NCBI GenBank assembly: GCA_023957975.1
Contig: JAMLGM010000015.1
Location: 1 to 42,684, forward strand
DNA length: 42,684 nt
Direction of reading: 5' to 3'
From: Microthrixaceae bacterium
GTDB lineage: Bacteria > Actinomycetota > Acidimicrobiia > Acidimicrobiales > Microtrichaceae
Shown here: positions 1 through 7,381 of the stretch, piece by piece
How the letters are laid out: each line of letters starts with the position of its first letter
How positions within the stretch are numbered: position 1 is the first letter of the stretch
Translations under genes and position numbers: made by a program
Notes under the pieces: generated by a model
What the model saw: the letters and a program-made list of their open reading frames with translations, nothing else
What the model was told of the DNA's origin: nothing
The model's database searches: none

Positions 1-1
1 C

Positions 2-85
2 GCAGACTCGGTGCCACTCGATCCGTCCTACGGCCACTCCAACGCCCACGACCACTCCCACGACCTCGACCCACCCGTTCTGTAG
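2..85 (+). CDS. YibE/F-like membrane protein, 3' end only (second copy)
   Basis: Only the last 27 codons and the stop lie in the window; the gene begins upstream. The peptide is a His/Asp/Ser-rich tail (HSNAHDHSHD) ending in DPPVL. It matches the C-terminus of the full-length YibE/F-like gene at 23688-24899 with one base changed: 1-91 aligns to 24815-24905, with position 41 a instead of c, giving Asn instead of His. The His-rich tail could bind metal, but that is inference. It faces the pst operon tail to tail. Confidence 0.75.
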   Translation, partial: ADSVPLDPSYGHSNAHDHSHDLDPPVL

Positions 86-126
86 GTAATTGCGGTTGCC
101 ATGGCCACCGCAATTACCTACAGAAC
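77..126. terminator. Bidirectional terminator-like hairpin overlapping a stop codon
   Basis: A perfect 20-bp stem (77-96 with 107-126) overlaps the TAG stop of the YibE/F-like copy and sits between it and the convergent pstA. The inner arm can extend by a few pairs after one mismatch. There is no T-run. The related hairpin at 24891-24940 differs by paired changes. Confidence 0.7.
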
Positions 127-165
127 GTCTTGGGGCTGTGCCGAGCGTGGGCTGTGCCGAGGAGC

Positions 166-1164
166 TCAGCCGTCGATTCGTACCGCGAACCGTCCTGAGA
201 TCCACCGCGCCGCCAGCGTGAACACCATCACGATCAGGATGAGCGTCAACGCCGCACCCCAGGCCATCGCCTCGCCGCCCGGCTGGGTGGCGTTGCCGAA
301 GATCTGCGCCGACAGGGTCGTGTTCTGGCCGAACAGCGAGAAGTTGGTGGCGGTCACCACCCCAACGGTGAACAGGATCGGGGCGGTTTCACCCGCGGCA
401 CGGGCGATGGCCAGCATCGATCCCGAGGTGATTCCAGGCGTCGCCGCCGGCACGACGACACCGAGCGTGGTCTTCCACTTCGGGGCGCCGAGCGCAGCGG
501 AGGCCTGTCGCAACGAGTCGGGGACGAGGCGCAGCATCTCCTCGGTCGAACGAACGACCACCGGCAACATGAGACAGGCCAGCGCCAAACCACCCGCGAG
601 CCCAGAACGGCCCCGCTCCTCGAAGGTCAGCACCCACACCGTGTAGATGAAAATGCCCATCACGACCGATGGCACACCCGTCATCACATCGGTGAAGAAG
701 CGGATGATCGAGGCCGAACGGCTCTTGCCGCCGTACTCGTTCAGATACACCGCGGCGAGAATCCCCAGGGGAATCGCCAACAGCGCGGCCACGCCGGTCG
801 TGATCAGCGTTCCGACGATGGCTGGGGCCATTCCGTACACGACCTCGACCTCGCGAACCGTTCCGGTGTTACCGAAGGCTTCCTGAGCCTCCTGCGATGC
901 CAGCGCGCCCGACGCGATGTTCGACGGGATGTCCTTGGTCCACCAGTCGACGGTGGCGACCATCGAGGTCCCTTTCACGATCAGCACGCCGAGCACCAAC
1001 AGCAGCGGGATCGACGCCACGACAAGGGAGGCGATCATCCACGACGTGGCCAGGCGCTCCGACCAGCGACGGCGGGGCGACAAGGTGCTGGCGAGCGGGT
1101 TGGGTCCGGACGACTCGCCCGATTCGGGAGACGGAAACGGAACGACCGGTGCGGTGGTGGGCAT
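166..1164 (-). CDS. pstA: Phosphate ABC transporter permease PstA
   Basis: 332-aa inner-membrane permease of the high-affinity phosphate importer. A cytoplasmic N-terminus of about 45 residues precedes a first membrane segment (IASLVVASIPLLLVLGVLIV). The permease coupling loop is visible in the C-terminal half as SLRQASAALGAPKWKTTLGV followed by a typical GETAPILFT stretch. The chosen ATG overlaps the pstC stop by one base (TGATG). A longer reading from 1488 would only run antisense-like sequence over pstC. Unusually for a pst operon, no pstB ATPase follows: downstream lie only 40 bases, a terminator hairpin and a convergent gene. The ATPase must therefore be encoded elsewhere. Confidence 0.93.
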   Translation of the reverse strand: MPTTAPVVPFPSPESGESSGPNPLASTLSPRRRWSERLATSWMIASLVVASIPLLLVLGVLIVKGTSMVATVDWWTKDIPSNIASGALASQEAQEAFGNTGTVREVEVVYGMAPAIVGTLITTGVAALLAIPLGILAAVYLNEYGGKSRSASIIRFFTDVMTGVPSVVMGIFIYTVWVLTFEERGRSGLAGGLALACLMLPVVVRSTEEMLRLVPDSLRQASAALGAPKWKTTLGVVVPAATPGITSGSMLAIARAAGETAPILFTVGVVTATNFSLFGQNTTLSAQIFGNATQPGGEAMAWGAALTLILIVMVFTLAARWISGRFAVRIDG

Positions 1165-2141
1165 CAGCGTGCACCCTTCGTGCGAGCGTCGACCCGGCGC
1201 ACCAGGAGACGAGCGGAGATGTTGATGAGGATCGTGAGGAGGAACAACCCGACGCCGAGCCCGATGAGGGCGGAGCGGTAGGTACCCGATGCCTCGTTCA
1301 GGTTGCGGGCGATGATCGAGGGCATCGCGTCGCCCTGGCTGAACAGGTTGGCGGTGATCTGAGGGCTGGCGCCGATGACGAGCGCTACCGCGATCGTTTC
1401 GCCCATCGCCCGGCCGAGGCCCAACATGACGGCGCCGACCATGCCGCCGGTGGAGTGGGGAAACACGACCCCGCGAATCATCTCCCAACGTGTGGCCCCG
1501 AGTGCGAGCGCGCCGTTCTTTTCGTTGATCGGCACGGTGCTCAGCACCTCACGCACGATCGAGGTGATGATCGGCACAATCATGATTCCGACGATGAGAC
1601 CGGCGGTCATGAAGCTCTGACCGGACAGGCTCGGGCCGAAGATCGACCTCAGGACGGGCACGCCCGCAACCGCGTCGGCCACCGCGTTGTAGAAATCCTT
1701 GAGGTAGGGCCGCAGCATCAGGAAACCCCACAGCCCGAACACGACCGAGGGTACGGCGGCCAACACGTCCATGATCCCGGTGATCCATGAACGGACCTTG
1801 CGTGGAGCCACTTCGGTGATGAACAACGCGATACCGATCGACAGCGGCACCGCGACGACGAGCGCGATGGCGGACACCACGAGGGTTCCGTAGACGATCG
1901 ATGCGGCGCCGAATCGTCCGCGGCTCGGCGCCCATTCATCGCGGAAGAAGTAGCCGAACCCCTCGGCCTGAAATGCCGGCCACGACTTCACGGTCGTCGA
2001 GATGGCGATCGCCGCAAGGATCACGAGCACGAGGTAGCCCGCCGCCATCGCTGCCGCGCTGAAGAGTTTGTCGGGTCGGTGGTCGTTGCGGTCGCCGACC
2101 AGGTCGGTGTGGTCGATTGGTCTGATCGCGAGATCGGTCAC
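1164..2141 (-). CDS. pstC: Phosphate ABC transporter permease PstC
   Basis: 325-aa membrane permease partner of PstA. The first membrane helix lies at about residues 31-52, followed by a large periplasmic loop (SWPAFQAEGFGYFFRDEW) typical of PstC. The coupling loop ALALGATRWEMIRGVVFP and the AMGETIAVALVIG stretch are near the C-terminal third. The start is a GTG overlapping the TGA stop of the upstream pstS by four bases, and the stop overlaps the pstA start, so the three genes look translationally coupled. Confidence 0.93.
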   Translation of the reverse strand: MTDLAIRPIDHTDLVGDRNDHRPDKLFSAAAMAAGYLVLVILAAIAISTTVKSWPAFQAEGFGYFFRDEWAPSRGRFGAASIVYGTLVVSAIALVVAVPLSIGIALFITEVAPRKVRSWITGIMDVLAAVPSVVFGLWGFLMLRPYLKDFYNAVADAVAGVPVLRSIFGPSLSGQSFMTAGLIVGIMIVPIITSIVREVLSTVPINEKNGALALGATRWEMIRGVVFPHSTGGMVGAVMLGLGRAMGETIAVALVIGASPQITANLFSQGDAMPSIIARNLNEASGTYRSALIGLGVGLFLLTILINISARLLVRRVDARTKGAR

Positions 2142-3247
2142 GGGCGGTCCTCTGAGCTGGAGCGGATGACGTCGATGCGCTCGATGAGCGCCTGGCGAAT
2201 GGATTCGGGCACCGCCGCGTACCCGAGGGTGGGTGCGATGAGTTGCCCTTCGGTCAGGAGGTAATTGAGGTAGCCGCGCAGCGCGTCGGCCGTCGACTCG
2301 CTGCGCTGACGGGCGGCGACGATCACCCAGGTCGGTGCGGTGATCGGATAGGCCTCATCGCCGGGAGCGTTCAGCGGGTCGTAGAGAAACTCGTCGTCAA
2401 AGGTGGACGACTCGATGGCGGCCCGGGCATTCGGAAGCTTCGGCGGCACATAGTTGCCGGCCCGGTTGCGAACGAGTGCCCGCTGGAGCCGTGCGGCGAC
2501 CGAGTCGGACAGATCGACGTAGCCGATCGCCCCGGACGTGCTGGCGATGAGCGAACTCATTCCGCTCGACTTTTCCGCACCCTGGGTCGCCGCCGGCCAC
2601 TCCAACGATTCTCCGGTGCCGAGGCGCCACACGTTCGCAGCGGCGTCGTCGAGATACGAGGAGAAGTTCTTCGTCGTGCCCGAGCCGTCCGAACGTCGAA
2701 CCACGGCGATACGCAGGTCGGGTAACTCGACGCCGGGATTCTCCTCGGCGATCCGGCGGTCGTTCCAGACGGCGATGTCGCCCTGGAAGATCCGGGCGAT
2801 CGTGTCGGGTCCGAGTCGAAGCTCCGGCACCTCAGCGAGGTTGTAGGAAACCGTGATCGGCGCGGCGACGACCGGGAAATACAACACCTCGTCGCGAAAA
2901 TCCGCCCGTTCCTCGGCCTTGATCGCACTGTCGGTTCCGGCGAACTGAACGGTGCGAGCCGCCAGGTCGGCCTTGCCCGCCGAGGATCCGGACTTGGTGT
3001 AATTGACCGTCACGTTGCGGGCGACCCGACGGAACTCGCCGCTCACCGCCTGCTGGAGCGGATCCTGGAACGAGGAACCTGAACCGTTCAGCGTTCCGGT
3101 CAGCGTCCGATAGTCGATGTCGAGGCCGTCGAGTTCGGACACGAACCGCTCATCGCCGGAGGTGTCGGTGAGGCCACAGGCCGTGGCGGTGATCGAAATC
3201 AACATGACACTCGCGACGAGTCGCAGGAAGCGGTCGGGGATTCGCAA
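2138..3247 (-). CDS. pstS: Phosphate-binding lipoprotein PstS (copy 1)
   Basis: 369-aa periplasmic phosphate-binding protein. I chose the TTG at 3247 because AGGAG lies just upstream and the protein then begins with a lipoprotein signal ending in TATAC (lipobox Cys). Binding motifs include GSGSSFQDPLQQ, KSGSSAGKAD, VQFAGTDS and RRSDGSGTT. Upstream in-frame sequence back to 3352 has no such signal. It is paralogous to the adjacent 3478-4599 gene throughout, which implies tandem duplication. Its stop overlaps the pstC start. Confidence 0.93.
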   Translation of the reverse strand: MRIPDRFLRLVASVMLISITATACGLTDTSGDERFVSELDGLDIDYRTLTGTLNGSGSSFQDPLQQAVSGEFRRVARNVTVNYTKSGSSAGKADLAARTVQFAGTDSAIKAEERADFRDEVLYFPVVAAPITVSYNLAEVPELRLGPDTIARIFQGDIAVWNDRRIAEENPGVELPDLRIAVVRRSDGSGTTKNFSSYLDDAAANVWRLGTGESLEWPAATQGAEKSSGMSSLIASTSGAIGYVDLSDSVAARLQRALVRNRAGNYVPPKLPNARAAIESSTFDDEFLYDPLNAPGDEAYPITAPTWVIVAARQRSESTADALRGYLNYLLTEGQLIAPTLGYAAVPESIRQALIERIDVIRSSSEDRP

Positions 3248-3477
3248 CGGTCCAGCTCCTGGTGGAGGGCGGGGGTACGTGGCGAATCTACGAAGCGCGG
3301 CATGCGACAGGAAACCTCGGAGGTGAACATCAGGTGAACGGGACGGGAACACTCGGTGGTCGACACCTCATCACCGGGTGTCGCCCCGCCGTGTCGAGCG
3401 GGAGGAGTGCTGCGACACGTGCGGGGCGAAGCCTGGGACATGGGCCGGACCAGTCGAACAGACTCGGCGACGTCTGG
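3248..3477. other. Spacer between the two pstS genes, with small hairpin
   Basis: A 230-base non-coding gap inside the pst operon. It holds a 7-bp inverted repeat (CGACACC 3361-3367 with GGTGTCG 3377-3383), possibly an attenuator or mRNA processing element that separates expression of the two binding proteins. No convincing promoter or Pho-box-like direct repeat was recognised. Confidence 0.35.
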
Positions 3478-4599
3478 TCAGCCGACGGTGATCTGGTCGA
3501 GTTGGGCGATGGCCCGTTCCTGGAGGTCGCCGGGAAGCGCCGCGTATCCGACGGTCGGGGCAAGCGTTTGGCCTTCGGTCAGGAAGTAGTTGAGGTAGCC
3601 GCGCAGCGCATCGGCGACCGCCTGGCTCGGCTGGTTCACGTAGACGAGCACCCACGTCGGAGCGGTGATCGGGTAGGAATCCTCCCCCTCGGCGTTCAGC
3701 GGGTCATAGGTGAGGTCATCCGCGATCTCTGCACCTTCGAGTGCGGCCGAGGCGTTCGGCAGGTTCGCCTCGACGAAGTTGCCGGTGCTGTTACGGACCA
3801 ATGCTCGCTGCAACTTGGCCGACACCGAATCGGCGAGGTCCACATATCCGATGGCACCTGCGGTGGAGCCGATGAGCGAGGACACGCCGCTCGACTTCTC
3901 GGCCCCCATCGTGGAGGTCGACCATTCCACGGTGTCGCCCGAGTCGAGCGTCCACACGTCGGGGGCCGCCTTCTTCAGGAACTTCGTGAAGTTGTTGGTC
4001 GTGCCGGCGCCATCCGAGCGACGCACCACGGCGATCGGCGTCGAAGGCAGGTCGGCGTCGGGGTTCTCATCGGCGATGGCCGGGTCGTCCCACGACGTCA
4101 CCTCGGTCTGGAAGATTCGGGCGATCAGTTCGGGGCTCAGGTTCAGCGTCTCGACCTCGGGGAGGTTGTAGGAGACAGTGATGGGCGCCGCGGTGATCGG
4201 GAAGTACAGGAAGTCGCCTGCCATCTTCTTCGCCTCTTCCGGCTTCACCAGGGAGTCGGAGCCGGCGAACTGCACGGTGTTGCCGGCAAGGTCGGCCTTT
4301 CCTGCGGAGGATCCTGACTTGGCGTAGTTCACCGTGAGGTTCGAGGCCACACTCTTGAACTCGCCGATGACGGCCTGCTGAAGCGGATCGGGGAACGAGG
4401 CGCCCGAACCGTTGAGGGTGCCGCTCAACGAGGCGTAGTCGATATCGATTCCGGTGGCCTCGGTCGTGGTGGTTGCGTCACCGGAGGGGGTGTCGGTCGA
4501 CGCGTCGTCGCTCGAATCGCTCCCACAGGCGGTGGCGGTGAGCCCGACGATCGCGGCGATGGCGATCGGAAGGGCGACGGACGTACGGGGGGTTCTCAA
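3478..4599 (-). CDS. pstS: Phosphate-binding lipoprotein PstS (copy 2, operon-proximal)
   Basis: 373-aa phosphate-binding lipoprotein, first gene of the pst operon. The start is TTG preceded by AGGAGG, and the signal peptide ends in LTATAC. An Asp/Thr/Ser-rich linker (SDSSDDASTDTPSGDATTTTE) tethers the binding domain. Motifs are GSGASFPDPLQQ, KSGSSAGKAD, VQFAGSDS and RRSDGAGTT. It shares these blocks with the next gene but is clearly diverged, so two PstS proteins of perhaps different affinity are made from one operon. That functional split is inference. Confidence 0.93.
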   Translation of the reverse strand: MRTPRTSVALPIAIAAIVGLTATACGSDSSDDASTDTPSGDATTTTEATGIDIDYASLSGTLNGSGASFPDPLQQAVIGEFKSVASNLTVNYAKSGSSAGKADLAGNTVQFAGSDSLVKPEEAKKMAGDFLYFPITAAPITVSYNLPEVETLNLSPELIARIFQTEVTSWDDPAIADENPDADLPSTPIAVVRRSDGAGTTNNFTKFLKKAAPDVWTLDSGDTVEWSTSTMGAEKSSGVSSLIGSTAGAIGYVDLADSVSAKLQRALVRNSTGNFVEANLPNASAALEGAEIADDLTYDPLNAEGEDSYPITAPTWVLVYVNQPSQAVADALRGYLNYFLTEGQTLAPTVGYAALPGDLQERAIAQLDQITVG

Positions 4600-4749
4600 C
4601 GTTCAGCCTCCTGGCTGGGTGTCTGGGGTACCTGCGGCAAGCTACGAGTGCCCGGTGACATCGCCGTGCAGCGCAGGTGAATGCACGGCAAACGTCGCGC
4701 CAACTTTGGATTCGGGGCGACGATGGAGGCGCGGCTGGCGAGTCGGTGT

Positions 4750-4755
4750 CAGGAT
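4750..4755 (+). promoter_or_regulatory. Candidate leaderless -10 (CAGGAT)
   Basis: CAGGAT followed by exactly six bases and then ATG at 4762, with no Shine-Dalgarno sequence. This matches the nAnnnT-N6-start pattern seen at several other genes here. Confidence 0.4.
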
Positions 4756-4761
4756 CTGGTC

Positions 4762-5205
4762 ATGTTGGAGTTGCACGAGATCTCCGATCGCCTCGAGCTG
4801 ATCGATCTGATGGTCCGCTACGCGCATTGCGTCGACACCCGCGACTGGCAGGGGTTTCGCGAGTTGTTCGCGCCCGATGCCCGCATCGACTACACCGCCA
4901 TGGGCGGTGTCGCCGGCGGAGTCGATGAAGTCGCCGACTGGTTGGAAGCCACCCTCGCCGCATTCCCGGCGTTTCAGCACCTGGTGTCGAACCCGATGCT
5001 GCACATCGATGGCGACACCGCCACCGGGCGAACGATGTGTTTCAACCCGATGGCCGTCAACGCCGCCTCACCCGGAGACCACAACGTGTTCTTCTGTGGG
5101 CTCTGGTACGTCGATACCTTCGTTCGCACCGAGCGCGGATGGAGGATCGCCTCGCGCACCGAAGACAAGAGCTTCACCTACAACATGTCCGGAGCATTTC
5201 GATGA
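4762..5205 (+). CDS. NTF2/SnoaL-like protein
   Basis: 147-aa protein of the NTF2-like superfamily (SnoaL-like), small alpha+beta cone folds that act as isomerases, dehydratases or ligand binders. The opening LELHEISDRLELIDLMVRYAHCVDTRDW and LFAPDARIDY are typical of the family. The ATG at 4762 is preferred over the in-frame ATG at 4681 because family members begin here and a -10-like box lies six bases before it. Its stop overlaps the start of the downstream luciferase-like gene (ATGA), so the two are probably co-translated and act in one pathway, substrate unknown. Confidence 0.8.
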   Translation: MLELHEISDRLELIDLMVRYAHCVDTRDWQGFRELFAPDARIDYTAMGGVAGGVDEVADWLEATLAAFPAFQHLVSNPMLHIDGDTATGRTMCFNPMAVNAASPGDHNVFFCGLWYVDTFVRTERGWRIASRTEDKSFTYNMSGAFR

Positions 5206-6098
5206 GATTCAGTTACGCCGAGTCGCTGTGCGACGTCACCCACTACGTCTCACTCGCTCAGGCCGCCGAGGAGGCCGGATGGCATTCGATGGTCGTGCCC
5301 GACTCGGTCGCCTACCCCCGCGACTCCGACTCGAAGTACCCCTACAACGGCACCGGCGAACGCGAGTTTCTCGACGACCAGCCCTTCATCGAGCCGTTCG
5401 TCCTGATCCCGACACTCGCTGCGGTGACCGAGCGCATCAAGTTCGCGACCTTCGTGTTGAAGTTGGCCATCCGCCAACCGGTGATCGTCGCCAAGCAGGC
5501 CACCTCCACCGCGGTGTTGTCGAACAACCGCCTCACGCTCGGGGTCGGGCTGTCGCCGTGGCCAGAGGATTTCACGATCACGCAGTCGCAATGGAGGGCC
5601 CGCGGCAGACGCATGGACGAGATGATCGACATCGTCTCCGGACTGTGCCGGCCCTCTGCCGACGAAGGGTCACCCAGCACCGACTTCTTCGAGTACTCCG
5701 GTTCGTTCTATGAAATCCCCGCCATCAAGATGTGTCCGGCGCCGACCCGCAAGGTTCCAATCCTGATCGGCGGCCAAAGCGACGCCGCGTTGAAGCGGGC
5801 GGCGCGCGTGGGCGACGGCTGGATGCACGCAGGAATGGGTGACGGCTCCGACCTCGGCGAGCAGATCGCGACCCTGTCTCGGTATCGCACCGAGTTCGGG
5901 CGCTGCGACGAGCCCTTCGAGATTCACGTCATCAGCCTCGACGCCTACTCCGTCGACGGGGTGAAACGTCTTGAGGATCTCGGGGTCACCGATGTGATCG
6001 TCGGCTTCCGCGACCCCTATTCGATGCCCGACACTCCCCTTCAACCGAAACTCGACGCCTTGCGACGCTTCGCCGACCAGGTCATCGCCAAGGTTTGA
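5202..6098 (+). CDS. Luciferase-like (F420-dependent) oxidoreductase
   Basis: 298-aa member of the bacterial luciferase-like monooxygenase superfamily, of the actinobacterial type usually using coenzyme F420. Family features include the N-terminal MRFSYAESLCDVTHYVSLAQAAEEAGW, the VTERIKFATFVLKLAIRQP block, RLTLGVGLSPWPEDF, the short EMIDIVSGL helix and the VPILIGGQSDAALKRAARVGDGW motif. The start overlaps the NTF2-like stop by four bases. A longer frame from 5037 would lie entirely within the preceding gene and is rejected. Substrate unknown. Confidence 0.87.
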   Translation: MRFSYAESLCDVTHYVSLAQAAEEAGWHSMVVPDSVAYPRDSDSKYPYNGTGEREFLDDQPFIEPFVLIPTLAAVTERIKFATFVLKLAIRQPVIVAKQATSTAVLSNNRLTLGVGLSPWPEDFTITQSQWRARGRRMDEMIDIVSGLCRPSADEGSPSTDFFEYSGSFYEIPAIKMCPAPTRKVPILIGGQSDAALKRAARVGDGWMHAGMGDGSDLGEQIATLSRYRTEFGRCDEPFEIHVISLDAYSVDGVKRLEDLGVTDVIVGFRDPYSMPDTPLQPKLDALRRFADQVIAKV

Positions 6099-6124
6099 GC
6101 GCGTCCGGCCGGCGCAGCGCGCGT

Positions 6125-7129
6125 CTACGGGTGTGTGGGCACCGCGGGTCGTGCACGTTCGGAGAAGTTGTTGTTGCGATCCATCGCATGCACAAAGGCG
6201 CTGGACACGCGCTCGGTATCGACGGTGTAGGAGGTCGTGTCGGCGGGCAGCCACTTCTCCGCTCCATCGATGTTCAGCCAGTAACCCGACAGGCCGGACG
6301 CTCCGACCGCAGGAAGGTCCTCGACCCCATCCCAACTGAGCGTCACCTCGTAGCCGGTTGCGGTCTCGGCGCCGTAGGTCAGCTGGACGTTTGCCGGTGC
6401 CGGAGGGGCGACGTCGTCTCCCCCACCGATCGTGCGCGATGCGGGCCCGGCGTAGTTGCCGGCGCGGTCGATTCCCCGCACGTGGTAGGTGGTCGGCCCG
6501 TCGACGACGTGTGGATCGAACCACGTGGTCGTGTCGGCCGGAACATAACCCAGGTACACATCGTCGCGATGAATCAGGTATCCCGACAGACCCGAGTCGT
6601 CGTCGTTGGTCGCCGACCACGACAGCGATACGCCGGTGTCGGTCGGGGTGACGAGAAACGTGGTTGGGGGAATCGGCGCAGCCGTGTCGGAGCGGTACGC
6701 ATCGATGAGCAACGTCGCAGGCAACCCGGACCGGTTGTCGATGTCGACCCCGCGAACCTCGAAGCGGCGAATCCCGGGGGCAACCCCGGCGACCTTCGTG
6801 GTGGTCTCGGTCTTCGGAACCCACTTCACGAACTTCCAGTCGACGTGCACCAGGTATCCGGCGAGTTGTTTCCCACTCGATGACTCGTCGTCGAGTGCGT
6901 TCCACGTCACCTCGACGCTGCGGTCGGCGGCTGCGGTCACCCTCAGTCCGGTGACCCTGGCCGGCAACCCCGTCGAGGTCGCCTCAGCCGTCGATGGCTC
7001 GGTCGCATCGACCGGTCGATCCCCGGTGTGGACACCACCGCCGAACGCGCTGAGCGCGATGACGATGGCGCCGACACCTGCAGCGCCACGCGCGAACACC
7101 CGCGTTCGGTTCGTGGATCTGCCCAGCAT
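6125..7129 (-). CDS. Secreted protein with three fibronectin type III domains
   Basis: 334-aa exported protein made of a hydrophobic N-terminal signal (about residues 10-35) and three consecutive FN3-like beta-sandwich repeats. Each carries V-x-W or L-S-W core strands (VEVTWNA, VSLSWSA, VTLSWDG), a GYL/GYW strand and a closing VRGID/HAMDRN block. No catalytic domain is visible, so an adhesive or matrix role is possible but unproven. Two ATGs lie two codons apart; the second (7129) has GAGGGAG at good spacing, the first (7135) is too close to it. A 6-bp inverted repeat lies about 70 bases upstream. Confidence 0.75.
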   Translation of the reverse strand: MLGRSTNRTRVFARGAAGVGAIVIALSAFGGGVHTGDRPVDATEPSTAEATSTGLPARVTGLRVTAAADRSVEVTWNALDDESSSGKQLAGYLVHVDWKFVKWVPKTETTTKVAGVAPGIRRFEVRGVDIDNRSGLPATLLIDAYRSDTAAPIPPTTFLVTPTDTGVSLSWSATNDDDSGLSGYLIHRDDVYLGYVPADTTTWFDPHVVDGPTTYHVRGIDRAGNYAGPASRTIGGGDDVAPPAPANVQLTYGAETATGYEVTLSWDGVEDLPAVGASGLSGYWLNIDGAEKWLPADTTSYTVDTERVSSAFVHAMDRNNNFSERARPAVPTHP

Positions 7130-7198
7130 GGCCATGCTCCCTCGTCGGTGTTCGATTCGCCGTGCCGCCCCACCCCAGCAGGGTCGGCCTTGACGAAA

Positions 7199-7217
7199 TG
7201 TCACCGGGATCGTGACA
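7199..7217. promoter_or_regulatory. Inverted repeat upstream of FN3 gene
   Basis: TGTCAC-N7-GTGACA, perfect 6-bp arms, in the non-coding stretch upstream of the FN3 protein. It may be an operator; the spacing differs from the CRP/GlxR consensus (TGTGA-N6-TCACA). Confidence 0.3.
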
Positions 7218-7321
7218 CAGACCGATGCATCTGGCTAGTGCGAAGTGGACATCTACCCGCTCAGGTCGTGGGCCCGCATTCGCCGGAGGCCATCCGAGCG
7301 CTGCAAGCGACGCCCATCTCC

Positions 7322-7381
7322 CTCCGTCACGGGCTCCGTCGCAGGTTCCGTCGCAGGCTCCGTCGCAGGTTCCGTCACAGG
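7322..7381. repeat. Five tandem 12-bp units at the 3' end of an acyl-CoA ligase
   Basis: Five near-identical 12-bp units (consensus yTCCGTCGCAGG) run up to and over the stop codon of the minus-strand ligase. Four lie wholly or mostly in the untranslated 3' flank. In another minus frame they would read as a (TEPA)n repeat, but no start or gene context supports that. Confidence 0.8.

Noticed and set aside
4681..4761. 27-residue N-terminal extension of the NTF2-like protein
   Set aside because: It resembles no family member, and a -10-like box lies six bases before the ATG at 4762.
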